Source: Synechococcus sp. HK05 (GTDB taxonomy: Bacteria; Cyanobacteriota; Cyanobacteriia; PCC-6307; Cyanobiaceae). From it: DNA of 64,000 nt. Below are positions 27,686-37,268 of the stretch, piece by piece (position 1 is the first letter of the stretch; each line of letters opens with the position of its first letter). The DNA lies in NCBI RefSeq assembly GCF_019104765.1, contig NZ_JAHRXJ010000002.1:257069-321068 (forward strand). The letters are read 5' to 3'. Below the pieces are notes generated by a model. That model searched no databases. It had not been told where the DNA came from and saw nothing but the letters and a program-made list of their open reading frames with translations. Both the position numbers and the translations under genes were made by a program.

Positions 27686-28657
27686 TTGATCCACCCTTTG
27701 GCTTCAGTGTTTGCAGCTGTTGCCGCACGGGGTGTACCCGCACTCTTGGTCGGGTTGTTGGTGGGTTGCTCAACGCCCGCTCCGCGATCCCCGACGGCTG
27801 AGCCTGGTGCAGCTCAAAAGCCCGTGGTGCTCGCCACCTTCACGGTGCTGGCCGACATGGCCCGGCAGGTGGCCGGTGATCGCCTGGAGGTGCGCTCGAT
27901 CACCAAGCCTGGCGCTGAGATCCATGGCTATGAGCCCACCCCCAGCGATCTTGAGGCGGCTCAGGGCGCCAATTTGATCGTGGAAAACGGTTTGGGTCTG
28001 GAGCGCTGGGCCGCCCGCTTCGTGGCCGCCTCCGGACAGGCCACAACCCTCACCCTCAGCCAGGGGTTGGAGCCGTTGTTGATCGAAGGGGATGTGTATG
28101 CCGGCAAGCCGAACCCCCACGCCTGGATGTCGCCCAAGCGGGCTGAGCACTACGTGGATCGGCTGGTGGAGGGCTTCAGTCAGTTGGATCCCGCCGGTGC
28201 TCCTGGTTTTCGGGACCGGGGGCTGGCCTACAAGCAAAAGCTCCGCGCCCTCGATGCCGAGCTGCGATCGGCCTTGGCCGGTGTGCCCCCCAGTCAGCGG
28301 CTGTTGGTCACCTGTGAAGGCGCCTTCAGTTACCTCGCCCGCGACTACGGCCTCGATGAGGCGTATCTCTGGCCGGTGAATGCTGAAACCCAGGTCACCC
28401 CGCGGCGATTGGTCCGCCTGATCAACACGGTGAAGCAGCGGCAGGTGCCCGCCGTGTTTTGCGAGAGCACCGTGAGCGCTGAGGCGCAGCGCGAAGTGGC
28501 CAGGGCTACGGGCGCCCAATTCGGGGGTACCTTCTACGTGGACTCCCTCTCGGGGAGCGGCGGCCCAGCCCCCAGCCTTCTGGCTTTGCAACGCCACAAC
28601 GTGAACTTGATCGTGCAAGGTCTGAGCCGACCGCCTGCCGCGAGGCCAGCGCCATGA
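27686..28657 (+). CDS. mntC: manganese ABC transporter substrate-binding lipoprotein
   Basis: A cluster A-I metal-binding protein with a lipobox LLVGC near the N-terminus, so it is exported and lipid-anchored. Metal ligands can be read in EIHGYEPTPSD (His), NPHAWMSPK (His), CEGAFSYLARDYG (Glu) and FYVDSLS (Asp). The His-His-Glu-Asp set is that of Mn/Fe binders such as MntC/PsaA; zinc binders have a third His. The start is uncertain: TTG 27686, TTG 27698, GTG 27707 and TTG 27623 are all in frame. It overlaps mntA by 4 bp in an operon with the ATPase and permease. Confidence 0.88.
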   Translation: MIHPLASVFAAVAARGVPALLVGLLVGCSTPAPRSPTAEPGAAQKPVVLATFTVLADMARQVAGDRLEVRSITKPGAEIHGYEPTPSDLEAAQGANLIVENGLGLERWAARFVAASGQATTLTLSQGLEPLLIEGDVYAGKPNPHAWMSPKRAEHYVDRLVEGFSQLDPAGAPGFRDRGLAYKQKLRALDAELRSALAGVPPSQRLLVTCEGAFSYLARDYGLDEAYLWPVNAETQVTPRRLVRLINTVKQRQVPAVFCESTVSAEAQREVARATGAQFGGTFYVDSLSGSGGPAPSLLALQRHNVNLIVQGLSRPPAARPAP

Positions 28658-29406
28658 GCGTGCGCTACGTCCCAGCAGCTGCCCCCCGGATTGAGGTGGA
28701 GCAGTTGTGCGTGGATTACAACGGCACTGTGGCGCTCTACGACGCCGATCTCACCCTCCCCGCCGGCTGCATTTGCGGGTTGGTGGGCATGAATGGCGCC
28801 GGGAAATCCACTCTGTTCAAGGCGCTCACCGGATTCGTGCGCCCTTCCCATGGCCGCATCCGCATCAATGGCCAGCCCGTGCTGGCCGCTCAGCGCGATC
28901 AGGCGGTGGCCTACGTGCCCCAGAGCGAAGGGATCGACTGCAACTTCCCGATTTCGGTTTGGGATGTGGTGATGATGGGCCGCTACGGCTCGATGAACGT
29001 GCTGCGCTGGCCCCGGCAATCCGACCGGGTGGCCGTGCGCGATGCCCTGCAGCGGGTGGATCTGCTCGATCTGGCCCAGCGCCCGATCGGGGCGCTCTCG
29101 GGCGGTCAGCGCAAGCGGGCCTTTCTGGCCCGGGCCATTGCCCAGCGGGCCTCGGTGTTGCTGCTGGATGAACCGTTCAACGGCGTGGATGTGCGCACGG
29201 AGCAGTTGATGGCCCAGCTGTTTCTGCAGTTCCGCCAGGAGGGCCGCACGATCCTGATCTCCACCCATGATCTGGGCCACATCCGTGATTTCTGTGATCT
29301 GGTGGTGCTGATCAACCGCACCGTGCTGGCCTATGGCGAAACCAGTGCCGTGTTTACTCCGGAAAATCTGGCGCGCGCGTTCGGCGGGATGGTGCCCAAG
29401 TCATGA
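28654..29406 (+). CDS. mntA: manganese ABC transporter ATPase
   Basis: A 250-aa cytoplasmic ATPase. Walker A is GMNGAGKST, the signature is LSGGQRKR, and Walker B is LLLDEPFNGVD, the EPFxGVD form typical of Mn/Zn/Fe chelate importers. The switch His is in ISTHDLGH. The gene overlaps both mntC (ATGA) and mntB (ATGA). Metal specificity follows from the ligand set of the adjacent binding protein. Confidence 0.93.
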   Translation: MSVRYVPAAAPRIEVEQLCVDYNGTVALYDADLTLPAGCICGLVGMNGAGKSTLFKALTGFVRPSHGRIRINGQPVLAAQRDQAVAYVPQSEGIDCNFPISVWDVVMMGRYGSMNVLRWPRQSDRVAVRDALQRVDLLDLAQRPIGALSGGQRKRAFLARAIAQRASVLLLDEPFNGVDVRTEQLMAQLFLQFRQEGRTILISTHDLGHIRDFCDLVVLINRTVLAYGETSAVFTPENLARAFGGMVPKS

Positions 29407-30239
29407 CTTGGCTGCTCGAACCCCTCAGCCACGCCTTCATGGTGAAGGCCCTGCTGGTGAGCGCCCTGGTGGGAGGGGTGTGTGGTCTGCTCTCCTGCTA
29501 CATGACGCTCAAGGGCTGGGCTCTGATGGGCGATGCCGTGTCGCACGCGGTGATGCCGGGTGTGGTGGTGGCCTATGCCCTGGGGCTGCCGTTTTCGCTT
29601 GGAGCGTTCGTGTTCGGTGTGGGCTCAGTGGCGGCGATCGGTTTCGTGAAGCAGAAGTCGCGCATCAAGGAGGACACGGTGATCGGCCTGGTGTTCACCG
29701 GGTTCTTTGCTCTCGGCCTGGTGTTGGTGTCGAAGGTGCGCAGCAATATTGATCTCACCCACATCCTGTTTGGCAATGTGCTCGGCATCTCGGGTTCTGA
29801 TATCCAGCAGACCCTGCTGATCTCCGCCCTGGTGATCACGCTGCTGCTGGTGTTTCGCCGTGACCTGCTGCTGTTCTGTTTCGACCCCACCCACGCCCGC
29901 TCGATCGGCATCAACACCGGCCTGCTGCACTACATGTTGCTGTCGGTGCTCTCGCTCACCGCTGTGGCCGGTCTGCAGACCGTGGGCGTGATCCTGGTGG
30001 TGGCGATGCTGGTCACCCCCGGTGCCACCGCCTATCTGCTCACAGATCGCTTCGATCGGATGACGCTGCTCGCCATCGCCAGCAGCGTGCTCTCCAGCCT
30101 GCTGGGCGTGTATGTGAGCTACTGGACTGACAGCTCAACCGCCGGCTGCATCGTGCTGGCGCAGACGGCCCTGTTCCTGCTTGCTTTCCTGTTCGCGCCC
30201 CGCTACGGCATTCTCCGGGGCCATCAGCCCCAGGCCTGA
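29403..30239 (+). CDS. mntB: manganese ABC transporter permease
   Basis: A 278-aa ABC-3 type permease with about eight or nine membrane segments. Family features include GWALMGDAVSHAVMPGVVVAY near residue 40, GLQTVGVILVVAMLVTPGATAYLL near residue 190, and an acidic/polar loop. It forms the channel of the mntCAB importer in the plasma membrane. It is the last gene of the operon; the following 87 bp to the lipase gene show no clear terminator. Confidence 0.93.
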   Translation: MTWLLEPLSHAFMVKALLVSALVGGVCGLLSCYMTLKGWALMGDAVSHAVMPGVVVAYALGLPFSLGAFVFGVGSVAAIGFVKQKSRIKEDTVIGLVFTGFFALGLVLVSKVRSNIDLTHILFGNVLGISGSDIQQTLLISALVITLLLVFRRDLLLFCFDPTHARSIGINTGLLHYMLLSVLSLTAVAGLQTVGVILVVAMLVTPGATAYLLTDRFDRMTLLAIASSVLSSLLGVYVSYWTDSSTAGCIVLAQTALFLLAFLFAPRYGILRGHQPQA

Positions 30240-30326
30240 CGAGCCCTGCCAGCAACTGGATTGTTAAAAGCTGGTAATTGTTGTCTTCCCCGTGGCTAAG
30301 AAGCAGTTGTTTGTGCCATCAGCCTG

Positions 30327-31691
30327 GTGAACCCGATTGCAACGCGTGCCCTTCTGGCCGTCGTGTCTGGCTTGCTGCCGCTCACCTCGCTGCCGCCAAG
30401 CCTGGCTGCCGGTGCGTTCCCTGGTGTGGACGCCACCCAGCCGAGTGCGGCTGAAGCCACCAGTCCTTCGATTTATCTGCCGCCCTTCTACAAAGCCACC
30501 GATCGCCTCGATCCGAAGGGCAAGCCTCTGGGCACCGTGCTCGCTTCTGAGCCCGTGAGCTCTCAGGTGCCGGGCTCCAAGGCCTGGCGGCTGGCGTATG
30601 TGTCGAGCGATCCGGCCGGGCGCCGCCATGTGGTGACCGGCTTCATCGTGGTGCCGGATGGTCCGGCGCCGGCGGGTGGCCGCAAGCTGCTGGCCTGGGC
30701 CCATGGCACCACCGGCACGGCCCGCCGCTGCGGCCCATCGCAGTATCAACAACCGGCTCAACCCCTCAATCAATACCTGCTGCCCACAGGCACCACCTGG
30801 AGTGATGTGGGCCTTCCCGCCATGGAGCCACTGCTGAAGCAGGGCTACGTGATTGTGGCCACCGATTACCAGGGCTTGGGCGGTCCTGGAGAGCATCAGT
30901 ACGCCTTGCCGGCGAGCAATGGCATGGATGTGATCAATGCGCTGCGCGCCGCGCGCGACTTCAAGCCTGCGGCTGCTGGGCCACGCGCTGTGGTGTATGG
31001 CTGGAGTCAGGGCGGCGGGGCCACGATTGGTGCGGCTGGCTTGGTGGAGTATGTGAAGCGAGCCGATGCCGTGGCTCCGCTCGACATTCTCGGATTTGTG
31101 GCGATGGCACCAGAGGATTTCGGTGTTGAGATGGCGGCCGTAAACACGGAGGCTGAGGCGTCGCGGGAACTACAGACAGTGAATCAGCAGTTGGGAACCA
31201 ATGTGTTTAATTTCACCCATCTGGCGATGATGTATTGGGGTGCAGCGGCGGCGAATCCTTCCCTCAAGCTGAGTGATCTGTTTACAGAGCAGGCTGTGCC
31301 TGCGCTCAACGGCATGATGCAGCGCAAGTGTATGCATGAGTTGAGTGCCACCATGAATTATTGGTATGCCGATGCGTATCCTTCTCTGTTGAAGTCGAAG
31401 CCCACCAATGCGTTGGCTTGGTTGAATACGATCAAGAATCTCTCCCCTGGGCTTAAGCCAATTGCCCCCGTGGTGATCTATTGGGGCAACCAAGACACGG
31501 TGGTGCCGCCGGAGATGCACAAGCTCTACTTCGAAGCGGCCTGCAAGCAGGGTGCCGTGATGAGCCGGATTGAGTTGCCGGGCAACAACACCCACTTCAG
31601 TACACCGGCCTCTTCGCAGCCCTACTTCCTGCCTTGGATCGCCGATCGCTTCGCGGGCAAGCCCGTGGCCAACGGTTGTCCGCCTGCATGA
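30327..31691 (+). CDS. secreted lipase/esterase, LIP family-like
   Basis: A 454-aa protein with a signal peptide (hydrophobic residues 8-28 ending in LAAGAF). It has an alpha/beta-hydrolase domain of the secretory-lipase type known from Candida LIP enzymes and actinobacteria. Catalytic elements are GWSQGG with Ser227, an Asp in GNQDTVVPPEMH and a His in NNTHFSTP. Cysteines in RRCGPSQ, RKCMHE, EAACKQ and the C-terminus could form disulfides. The last third is visibly less GC-rich than its neighbours. The start is GTG. It probably hydrolyses lipid esters outside the cytoplasm; substrate unproven. Confidence 0.8.
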   Translation: MNPIATRALLAVVSGLLPLTSLPPSLAAGAFPGVDATQPSAAEATSPSIYLPPFYKATDRLDPKGKPLGTVLASEPVSSQVPGSKAWRLAYVSSDPAGRRHVVTGFIVVPDGPAPAGGRKLLAWAHGTTGTARRCGPSQYQQPAQPLNQYLLPTGTTWSDVGLPAMEPLLKQGYVIVATDYQGLGGPGEHQYALPASNGMDVINALRAARDFKPAAAGPRAVVYGWSQGGGATIGAAGLVEYVKRADAVAPLDILGFVAMAPEDFGVEMAAVNTEAEASRELQTVNQQLGTNVFNFTHLAMMYWGAAAANPSLKLSDLFTEQAVPALNGMMQRKCMHELSATMNYWYADAYPSLLKSKPTNALAWLNTIKNLSPGLKPIAPVVIYWGNQDTVVPPEMHKLYFEAACKQGAVMSRIELPGNNTHFSTPASSQPYFLPWIADRFAGKPVANGCPPA

Positions 31692-31714
31692 TGTGCTGCT
31701 GAAAGCGCACGGCC

Positions 31715-32884
31715 ATGTCCACCAGTTCCATCGCTGAACAACGCTGGAACTGGTGGCCGCTGCTGCCCCTCTACCCCTATGGCCGGCGCCGCACGCTGGT
31801 GCGCGAGCTGATTCCAGATCAGCTCTGGAGCTTTGAGCAGCTCCAGGGTGTGTTCTATGTGGCGGTGCCGATCCGGATGACGGTGGCGCGGGTGCCAGGT
31901 GGGCTGATGCTCTACGCCCCGGTGCCCCCCACCCGGGAGGTGCTGCAGGCGTTGCGGGATCTGGAGCAGCGCCATGGGCCGGTGCGCAGCATCGTTCTGC
32001 CCACCGCCTCTGGCCTCGAGCACAAGCTGCCGGTGCCGGCGATGGCGCGCGCCTTTCCGCAGGCTGAGGTGTGGGTCACGCCGGGCCAATGGAGTTTTCC
32101 CGTGCAGTTGCCCCTGGCTTGGCTGGGTTTTCCGGCCCGGCGGATACGGGTTCTGGGTGAGGACGGCACACCCCACAGCGATGCACTGGAGTGGATCTCC
32201 CTGGGCCCGATTGATCTGGGGCTGGGTCGTTTTCAGGAGTTGGCTTGTTTGCATCGGCCTAGCGGTGCCCTGCTGCTCACCGATGCCCTGGTGGCGATCA
32301 ATACCGAGCCGCCTGAGGTGTTCGAGCTCGACCCCGCGCCCCTGTTGTTCCACGCCCGTGACCGGGGTGATCAGCCCATGGAGGACACGCCGGAACTGCG
32401 CTTGCGGGGCTGGCAGCGACTGGCGCTCTTCGCCTCTTACCTCAGGCCCGCTGCCTTGGAGGTGCCGCGGCTGAGCACGTTGCTGCAGCAGGCGTTCCGG
32501 CCCGGTTGCCGCAATCCGCGCAGCTATTTCGGGATCTATCCATTCCACTGGAGCTCCAGCTCAACAGAAGCCTTTACAGAGCTCCAGCCCCAGCCAGGCG
32601 GTCTGCGCATCGCGCCGGTTCTAGAGCGTTTGGTGTTCCCCCGCACCCAGGGCCTGATCGTGGCCTGGTTGCGCCAACTGGCCCGCCTGGAGGATCTGCG
32701 CTGGGTGGTGCCGGCCCACTACGACGCACCGGTGGCTTGCAGCGCAGAGCGCCTGCAGGCCTTGGCCGATGAACTAGAGCAGCGGGACTGGGCACCCAGT
32801 GAAGGCAACTGGGCTTACCTCGCCGGGATCGATCAGCTGTTGTTGCGGCTGGGTGTTGTGCCCGAGCAGCCGGAAGCAGGCTGA
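31715..32884 (+). CDS. DUF4336 family protein
   Basis: A 389-aa protein of the plant/cyanobacterial DUF4336 family, a metallo-beta-lactamase-like fold. N-terminal WNWWPLLPLYPYGRRRTLVRELIP is characteristic. The later parts RIRVLGEDGTPHSDALEW, GALLLTDALVAIN and WVVPAHYDAPV are where metal-site residues would lie, but the canonical HxHxDH motif is not present. There is no signal peptide. It starts 23 bp after the lipase stop and converges with the DUF760 gene with no gap. Biochemical role unknown. Confidence 0.8.
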   Translation: MSTSSIAEQRWNWWPLLPLYPYGRRRTLVRELIPDQLWSFEQLQGVFYVAVPIRMTVARVPGGLMLYAPVPPTREVLQALRDLEQRHGPVRSIVLPTASGLEHKLPVPAMARAFPQAEVWVTPGQWSFPVQLPLAWLGFPARRIRVLGEDGTPHSDALEWISLGPIDLGLGRFQELACLHRPSGALLLTDALVAINTEPPEVFELDPAPLLFHARDRGDQPMEDTPELRLRGWQRLALFASYLRPAALEVPRLSTLLQQAFRPGCRNPRSYFGIYPFHWSSSSTEAFTELQPQPGGLRIAPVLERLVFPRTQGLIVAWLRQLARLEDLRWVVPAHYDAPVACSAERLQALADELEQRDWAPSEGNWAYLAGIDQLLLRLGVVPEQPEAG

Positions 32885-33226
32885 CTAGAGCTTTAGTTCC
32901 CCGGGATCAGCGTCGGCCTCAGGGAACAGGGTGGCTTCCAGTTCCATGCGCTGTTCCATCTGACGCAGGAAGTAGCCGGTCATCATCGCGGAGGCGAGCA
33001 AACCGGCCAGGTGGTCACGGTTGGCCGTGATCTTCACGTCGAAGTGTTCGCCTGGCAGCACGCCGAGGAGGCCCTGCACGTTGTGGCGAATGATGTCTTG
33101 GATATCGCTGCTGGCGGAGCGAGCCACGCGCTGCAGCACATCCGGCGATTGTTCCTGCAGGTACTGAATCAGCGAATTGGTGCTGATTGCTTCGCTGTCG
33201 CTCGTCAGGAACTCCGGGTTAAACAT
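32885..33226 (-). CDS. DUF760 family protein
   Basis: A 113-aa soluble protein of a family shared by cyanobacteria and plastids. It has LIQYLQEQSPDVLQRVARSAS, then IIRHNVQGLLGVLPGEHFDV, and MMTGYFLRQMEQRMELE; all are typical. The function in cyanobacteria is not established. The chosen ATG 33226 gives MFNPEFLTSDSEA; the longer upstream frame reads through lepB and is a shadow. It lies 29 bp after lepB on the same strand. Confidence 0.88.
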   Translation of the reverse strand: MFNPEFLTSDSEAISTNSLIQYLQEQSPDVLQRVARSASSDIQDIIRHNVQGLLGVLPGEHFDVKITANRDHLAGLLASAMMTGYFLRQMEQRMELEATLFPEADADPGELKL

Positions 33227-33255
33227 TCCGGTGTGCTCCGCGTCACGGCTGCACC

Positions 33256-33858
33256 CTACCCCAGCTCTTCGTCTCGTTCGAGACCGTTGAGGTCGGAGAA
33301 CCGAATCGGACCGAGGCGATCCAGCGGCCAGTAGCGGAACACGGCGGTGCCGATCACCGCCTGGCGCGGTAGCGGACCCCACACATGGGAATCGAGGCTG
33401 GCATTGCGGTTGTCCCCCAGCACCAGCAGCTCTCCATCCGGCACGGTCAGCGGACCGAAGCGGTAGTCGATCGGCTCCTGGCGCCATGGTTCCGCCACAG
33501 CCAGGCCGTTACGTAACAGCGCTCCATCGCGCACTTCCACCACATCACCCGGCTGAGCCACCACCCGCTTGATCAGCGCCGCTTGGGGGTCGTACCCCGC
33601 CTCCACCAGCACCGGCGGTGCATGAAACACCACGATCGTGCCGTTGGGCAGGGGCCGCTCCAGCCGCGGCCGCAGCTTTTCCACCAACACCCTGTCCTGC
33701 AACTGCAGCGTGGGCAGCATCGAGCCGGAGGGAATCCAGCGCGGTTCGATCACAAGCCAGCGCAGCAGCACGGCCACGGCCAACCAAAGCAGCACAGACC
33801 GCCAACCCTTCAGCGCTGATCCCCCCGCAGGAGAGGGATCGCTGGAGCTGCTCTTCAT
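33256..33858 (-). CDS. lepB: signal peptidase I
   Basis: A 200-aa type I signal peptidase that removes export signals on the outer face of the membrane. A single N-terminal membrane anchor (about residues 19-36) is followed by the catalytic Ser46 in IPSGSMLPTL and Lys97 in ALIKRVVAQPGD. The C-terminal box GDNRNASLDSHVWGPL is complete. An ATG 18 bp further upstream is equally possible as the start. It is divergent from menD with fewer than 50 bp between starts. Confidence 0.95.
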   Translation of the reverse strand: MKSSSSDPSPAGGSALKGWRSVLLWLAVAVLLRWLVIEPRWIPSGSMLPTLQLQDRVLVEKLRPRLERPLPNGTIVVFHAPPVLVEAGYDPQAALIKRVVAQPGDVVEVRDGALLRNGLAVAEPWRQEPIDYRFGPLTVPDGELLVLGDNRNASLDSHVWGPLPRQAVIGTAVFRYWPLDRLGPIRFSDLNGLERDEELG

Positions 33859-33906
33859 GGCCGCTTCGGTGAGCATGATCGCCACATCCTGAACAACGCA
33901 CCGCCG

Positions 33907-35703
33907 GTGCCCACCCCTCCAGCCCACCGTTGCAGCGCCGGCGACAACCTCAGGGCTGCCCTCACCCTGCTGGACACCCTGCAGCGCCTGGGGTTGCGCC
34001 GCTTGGTGCTCTGCCCAGGCAGCCGTTCGGCCCCTCTGGCGGTGGCCGCCGGGCTGCTGGAGAGCCGAGGCCTGGCCTTGATTCCGGCGGTGGATGAGCG
34101 CTCGGCGGCGTTTCTGGCCTTGGGGTTTGGCCGGGCTGATGGGGTGCCGGCCGCGGTAGTCACCACCTCCGGCAGTGCCGTGGCCAACCTCCTGCCCGCC
34201 GTGGTGGAAGCCGATCACGGTGCGGTGCCGCTCCTGCTGCTTAGCGCCGATCGCCCGGCCCGCCTGAAGGGCTGCGGTGCCAATCAAACGGTGAATCAAG
34301 AGGCGTTCCTGGCGCCCTGTTGCCGTTGGATGGCCGCCGGCGACCCCCGCGGTCTGGCGGCCATGTCAGCCCAACGCCTCTGCGCCCTGGCCGAGCGCGC
34401 CTGGGCCGCCGCCCTGGCTGCACCGGTGGGACCTGTGCATCTCAATCTTCCGTTCGATGAACCGCTGCATGCATCGGCGCAGCAGATCGATGCGGAGTGG
34501 GCCCGCTGCGACGCCTCCTCCGTTGTTTGGGAGCAGGCGCCGGCGGCTGTCGCTGAGAAGCCCGTGGAGCGTGCTGCGGATGTGCTGGATCCCGATCAGC
34601 CTGGGGCCGTGGTGGTTGGCCCCTGGCGGGCGCCGGCAGCCCTGCTCGAGCCCTTCGCCCAGGCGTTGCTGCGCTGGCAGCGGCGGAGTGGTTGGCCGGT
34701 GCTGGCCGATGGGTTGTCAGGCCTGCGGGGCTGGCCTGGGCTGCAGCTGGTGCATGGCTACGACCTGTTGCTCGGCGAAGGCCATGCCATTCCGGCGGCA
34801 CCGCAACTGCTGCGGCTCGGTTCGATGCCCGCCAGCCGGCGCCTCCAACAGTGGATCGCCGCCAGCTCTGGCCCGCAGCTGCTGATCACGGAGGGCGACC
34901 CACGCAACCTTGATGCCACCGGCACCGCCAGCCAGCAGATCGCGGGCGGGCTGGCGGCATGGCTCGATGGCCTGAGCGATGGTTCCCCCAGTGCCACCAG
35001 CCAGGCGTTCTGCGCGGCGTGGCTGGCGGCCGATCAGCAGCTGCAACAGCAACTGGATCAGCGCTGGCTGGCCGATGGCGCCATGAAGCCCGTGTGTGAA
35101 CCCGCCCTGGCCCGGGCCCTGAGCCGCCTGCTGCCCGCGGCTGAACCGCTGATGCTGGCCAGCAGCAGCCCCGTGCGCGATTGGGAGAGCTTTGCAGCCG
35201 CCGATGCACCCCAGCGGCCGGTGTTTGGTTTTCGCGGTGCCTCCGGCATCGATGGCACGCTGTCCATGGCCGCCGGGCTGGCCATGAGCCTTGGCTGCAC
35301 CACCTTGCTCAGTGGTGATCTGGCGCTGCTTCACGACGCCAACGGCTGGCTCTGGCGTGAGGTGCTGGCAGCTGCACAGGCACGGCTCACCGTGGTGCTG
35401 GTGGATAACGCCGGCGGCGGCATTTTTGAGCAGCTGCCGATCCGCACGGGTCCGCAGCTGGATTTCGAGCGGCTGTTTGCCATGCCGCAGCAGCTCGATC
35501 ACAGCGCCCTGGCCGCCGGCTACGGCATTCCTGCCCGGGCGATCACCAGCCTTGATCAGCTCGCGGCTGGCCTGCAGTGGGCCGCCCAACAGCCCATGGC
35601 TCTGCTGCATCTGCGCACCGATCGCCAGGCCGATGCGGCGCTGCGGCACCAGCTTCGCCGCGCCATGCCGCCGCACAATGGCCTCTATTCACCAGGGGTT
35701 TGA
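33907..35703 (+). CDS. menD: SEPHCHC synthase (phylloquinone/menaquinone synthesis)
   Basis: A 598-aa thiamine-diphosphate enzyme that joins 2-oxoglutarate and isochorismate. The N-terminal [14 protein letters not shown], the LLSADRP segment and the C-terminal TPP region [14 protein letters not shown] with [11 protein letters not shown] are all present. In cyanobacteria this pathway makes phylloquinone for photosystem I. The start is GTG. Its stop codon shares a base with the ATG of menB, so the two pathway genes are coupled. Confidence 0.96.
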   Translation: MPTPPAHRCSAGDNLRAALTLLDTLQRLGLRRLVLCPGSRSAPLAVAAGLLESRGLALIPAVDERSAAFLALGFGRADGVPAAVVTTSGSAVANLLPAVVEADHGAVPLLLLSADRPARLKGCGANQTVNQEAFLAPCCRWMAAGDPRGLAAMSAQRLCALAERAWAAALAAPVGPVHLNLPFDEPLHASAQQIDAEWARCDASSVVWEQAPAAVAEKPVERAADVLDPDQPGAVVVGPWRAPAALLEPFAQALLRWQRRSGWPVLADGLSGLRGWPGLQLVHGYDLLLGEGHAIPAAPQLLRLGSMPASRRLQQWIAASSGPQLLITEGDPRNLDATGTASQQIAGGLAAWLDGLSDGSPSATSQAFCAAWLAADQQLQQQLDQRWLADGAMKPVCEPALARALSRLLPAAEPLMLASSSPVRDWESFAAADAPQRPVFGFRGASGIDGTLSMAAGLAMSLGCTTLLSGDLALLHDANGWLWREVLAAAQARLTVVLVDNAGGGIFEQLPIRTGPQLDFERLFAMPQQLDHSALAAGYGIPARAITSLDQLAAGLQWAAQQPMALLHLRTDRQADAALRHQLRRAMPPHNGLYSPGV

Positions 35704-36563
35704 TGGCGGCAACACCCTCAGCCGAGCCGGCAATCGCATGGCAGCCCCAGGGCTCTTATGCCGACATCCTGTTCGACCTCAGCAATGAGGGCATCGCCCG
35801 GATCACGATTAACCGCCCGCACAAGCGCAACGCCTTCCGTCCCCAGACGGTGATGGAGCTGTTCGATGCGTTCTCGCGCGTGCGCGATAACCCTCGGATC
35901 GGCGTGGTGCTGTTCACCGGTGCCGGTCCCGCCGCCGATGGCGGCTATGCCTTCTGTGCCGGCGGTGATCAGAGTGTGCGCGGCGATGGCGGCTATGTGG
36001 GCGACGACGGCCTGCCGCGGCTGAATGTGCTCGACCTACAGCGGTTGATCCGCAGCCTGCCCAAGGTGGTGATCGCCTTGGTTGCCGGCTACGCCATCGG
36101 CGGCGGCCAGGTGCTGCATCTGCTCTGTGATTTGAGCCTGGCGGCGGAGAATGCCGTGTTCGGACAGACCGGCCCGAAGGTGGGCAGCTTCGATGGCGGC
36201 TTCGGTGCCGGTTATCTGGCGCGGCTGGTGGGGCAGCGCAAGGCGCGCGAGATCTGGTTCCTCTGCCGGCAGTACGGCGCGGCTGAGGCTCTGGAGATGG
36301 GCCTGGTGAATGCGGTGGTGCCGCTGGAGCAGCTGGAGGCTGAAGGCGTGCGCTGGGCCCGCGAGGTGTTGCAGCACAGCCCCACGGCGATCCGCTGCCT
36401 CAAGGCCGCCTTCAACGCCGAAACCGACGGCATGGCCGGCATTCAGGAGCTGGCGGGCCAGGCCACCCATCTTTTCTATCGAACCGAAGAGGGGCAGGAG
36501 GGGCGTAACGCCTTCCTGGAGAAGCGAGCTCCGGATTTTTCCGATTCCCCTTGGCTGCCTTAG
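35703..36563 (+). CDS. menB: 1,4-dihydroxy-2-naphthoyl-CoA synthase
   Basis: A 286-aa crotonase-fold enzyme that closes the naphthoquinone ring in phylloquinone synthesis. It has [16 protein letters not shown], the oxyanion-hole segment [11 protein letters not shown], and [24 protein letters not shown], the usual MenB signature. The start ATG overlaps the last base of the menD stop. A longer in-frame extension upstream lies within menD and is rejected. Confidence 0.97.
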   Translation: MAATPSAEPAIAWQPQGSYADILFDLSNEGIARITINRPHKRNAFRPQTVMELFDAFSRVRDNPRIGVVLFTGAGPAADGGYAFCAGGDQSVRGDGGYVGDDGLPRLNVLDLQRLIRSLPKVVIALVAGYAIGGGQVLHLLCDLSLAAENAVFGQTGPKVGSFDGGFGAGYLARLVGQRKAREIWFLCRQYGAAEALEMGLVNAVVPLEQLEAEGVRWAREVLQHSPTAIRCLKAAFNAETDGMAGIQELAGQATHLFYRTEEGQEGRNAFLEKRAPDFSDSPWLP

Positions 36564-36606
36564 GGCGCCGGGCTGGCTAGCAGTTGGTGAGAGTGCTCTT
36601 GTTGCT

Positions 36607-37227
36607 GTGACAGCACGTCGTTTGTCTGATCGCCGTCGGCCGCTCTGGCTGGCCGCCCTCGCCGCCAGTGCGCTTCCTCTGGCCTCTCCTGCTCTCGCCC
36701 GTGAGCCCGATCCGATTCCCCCGCCGGCGCCGGTGATCAGCGACGACGTGGCCCTCAGCCGCATTCCCTCCGACCTGATGGACGACGAGGGGCTGCACCT
36801 GGTGCTGGATCGCCGCACCCGCCAACTGATGGTGCTCAAGGATGGCCGGATGCTGCGCCGCTATCCCGCCGCGGTGGGCACCGAGGGCTGGGAAACGCCG
36901 GCGGGGCGCCATCAGGTGCTGGAGATGGTGGCCGAACCGATCTGGGAGCATCCGGGTAATGGCAAGCAGGTGGGACCCGGCCCGAAGAATCCCCTCGGCT
37001 CCCGCTGGATCGGCTTTTACCGCGACTGCACCCCCCGCCAGAACGCCTGGGATGGCGAGCGCTATCTGAGCGTGGATGGCTGCACCGTGGCGGGCTTCCA
37101 CGGCACGCCCCACCGCTGGACCGTCGGCCGCGCTGTGTCTCATGGTTGCGTGCGGCTGTTTGAGGAGAACGTGCAGGAGGTGTTTGAGCTGGTTCAAGTA
37201 GGCACACCGGTGACGGTGCTGCCCTGA
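36607..37227 (+). CDS. L,D-transpeptidase (YkuD domain), exported
   Basis: A 206-aa protein with an N-terminal signal segment (basic RRLSDRRR followed by a hydrophobic run ending in ASPALA). The YkuD catalytic domain has [20 protein letters not shown] with nucleophile Cys181 and preceding His165. It would cross-link peptidoglycan (3-3 links) or attach proteins to it in the periplasm. The start is GTG. It lies 43 bp after menB and 41 bp before glgA, so a separate promoter is possible but not visible. Confidence 0.9.
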   Translation: MTARRLSDRRRPLWLAALAASALPLASPALAREPDPIPPPAPVISDDVALSRIPSDLMDDEGLHLVLDRRTRQLMVLKDGRMLRRYPAAVGTEGWETPAGRHQVLEMVAEPIWEHPGNGKQVGPGPKNPLGSRWIGFYRDCTPRQNAWDGERYLSVDGCTVAGFHGTPHRWTVGRAVSHGCVRLFEENVQEVFELVQVGTPVTVLP

Positions 37228-37268
37228 AACCACCCGTAGAGTTGCGCGCACTTTCAGCCGGATTCCCC

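Noticed and set aside
34717-35676. A 319-codon open frame opposite menD
   Set aside because: Antisense of a well-conserved enzyme; no own motifs.
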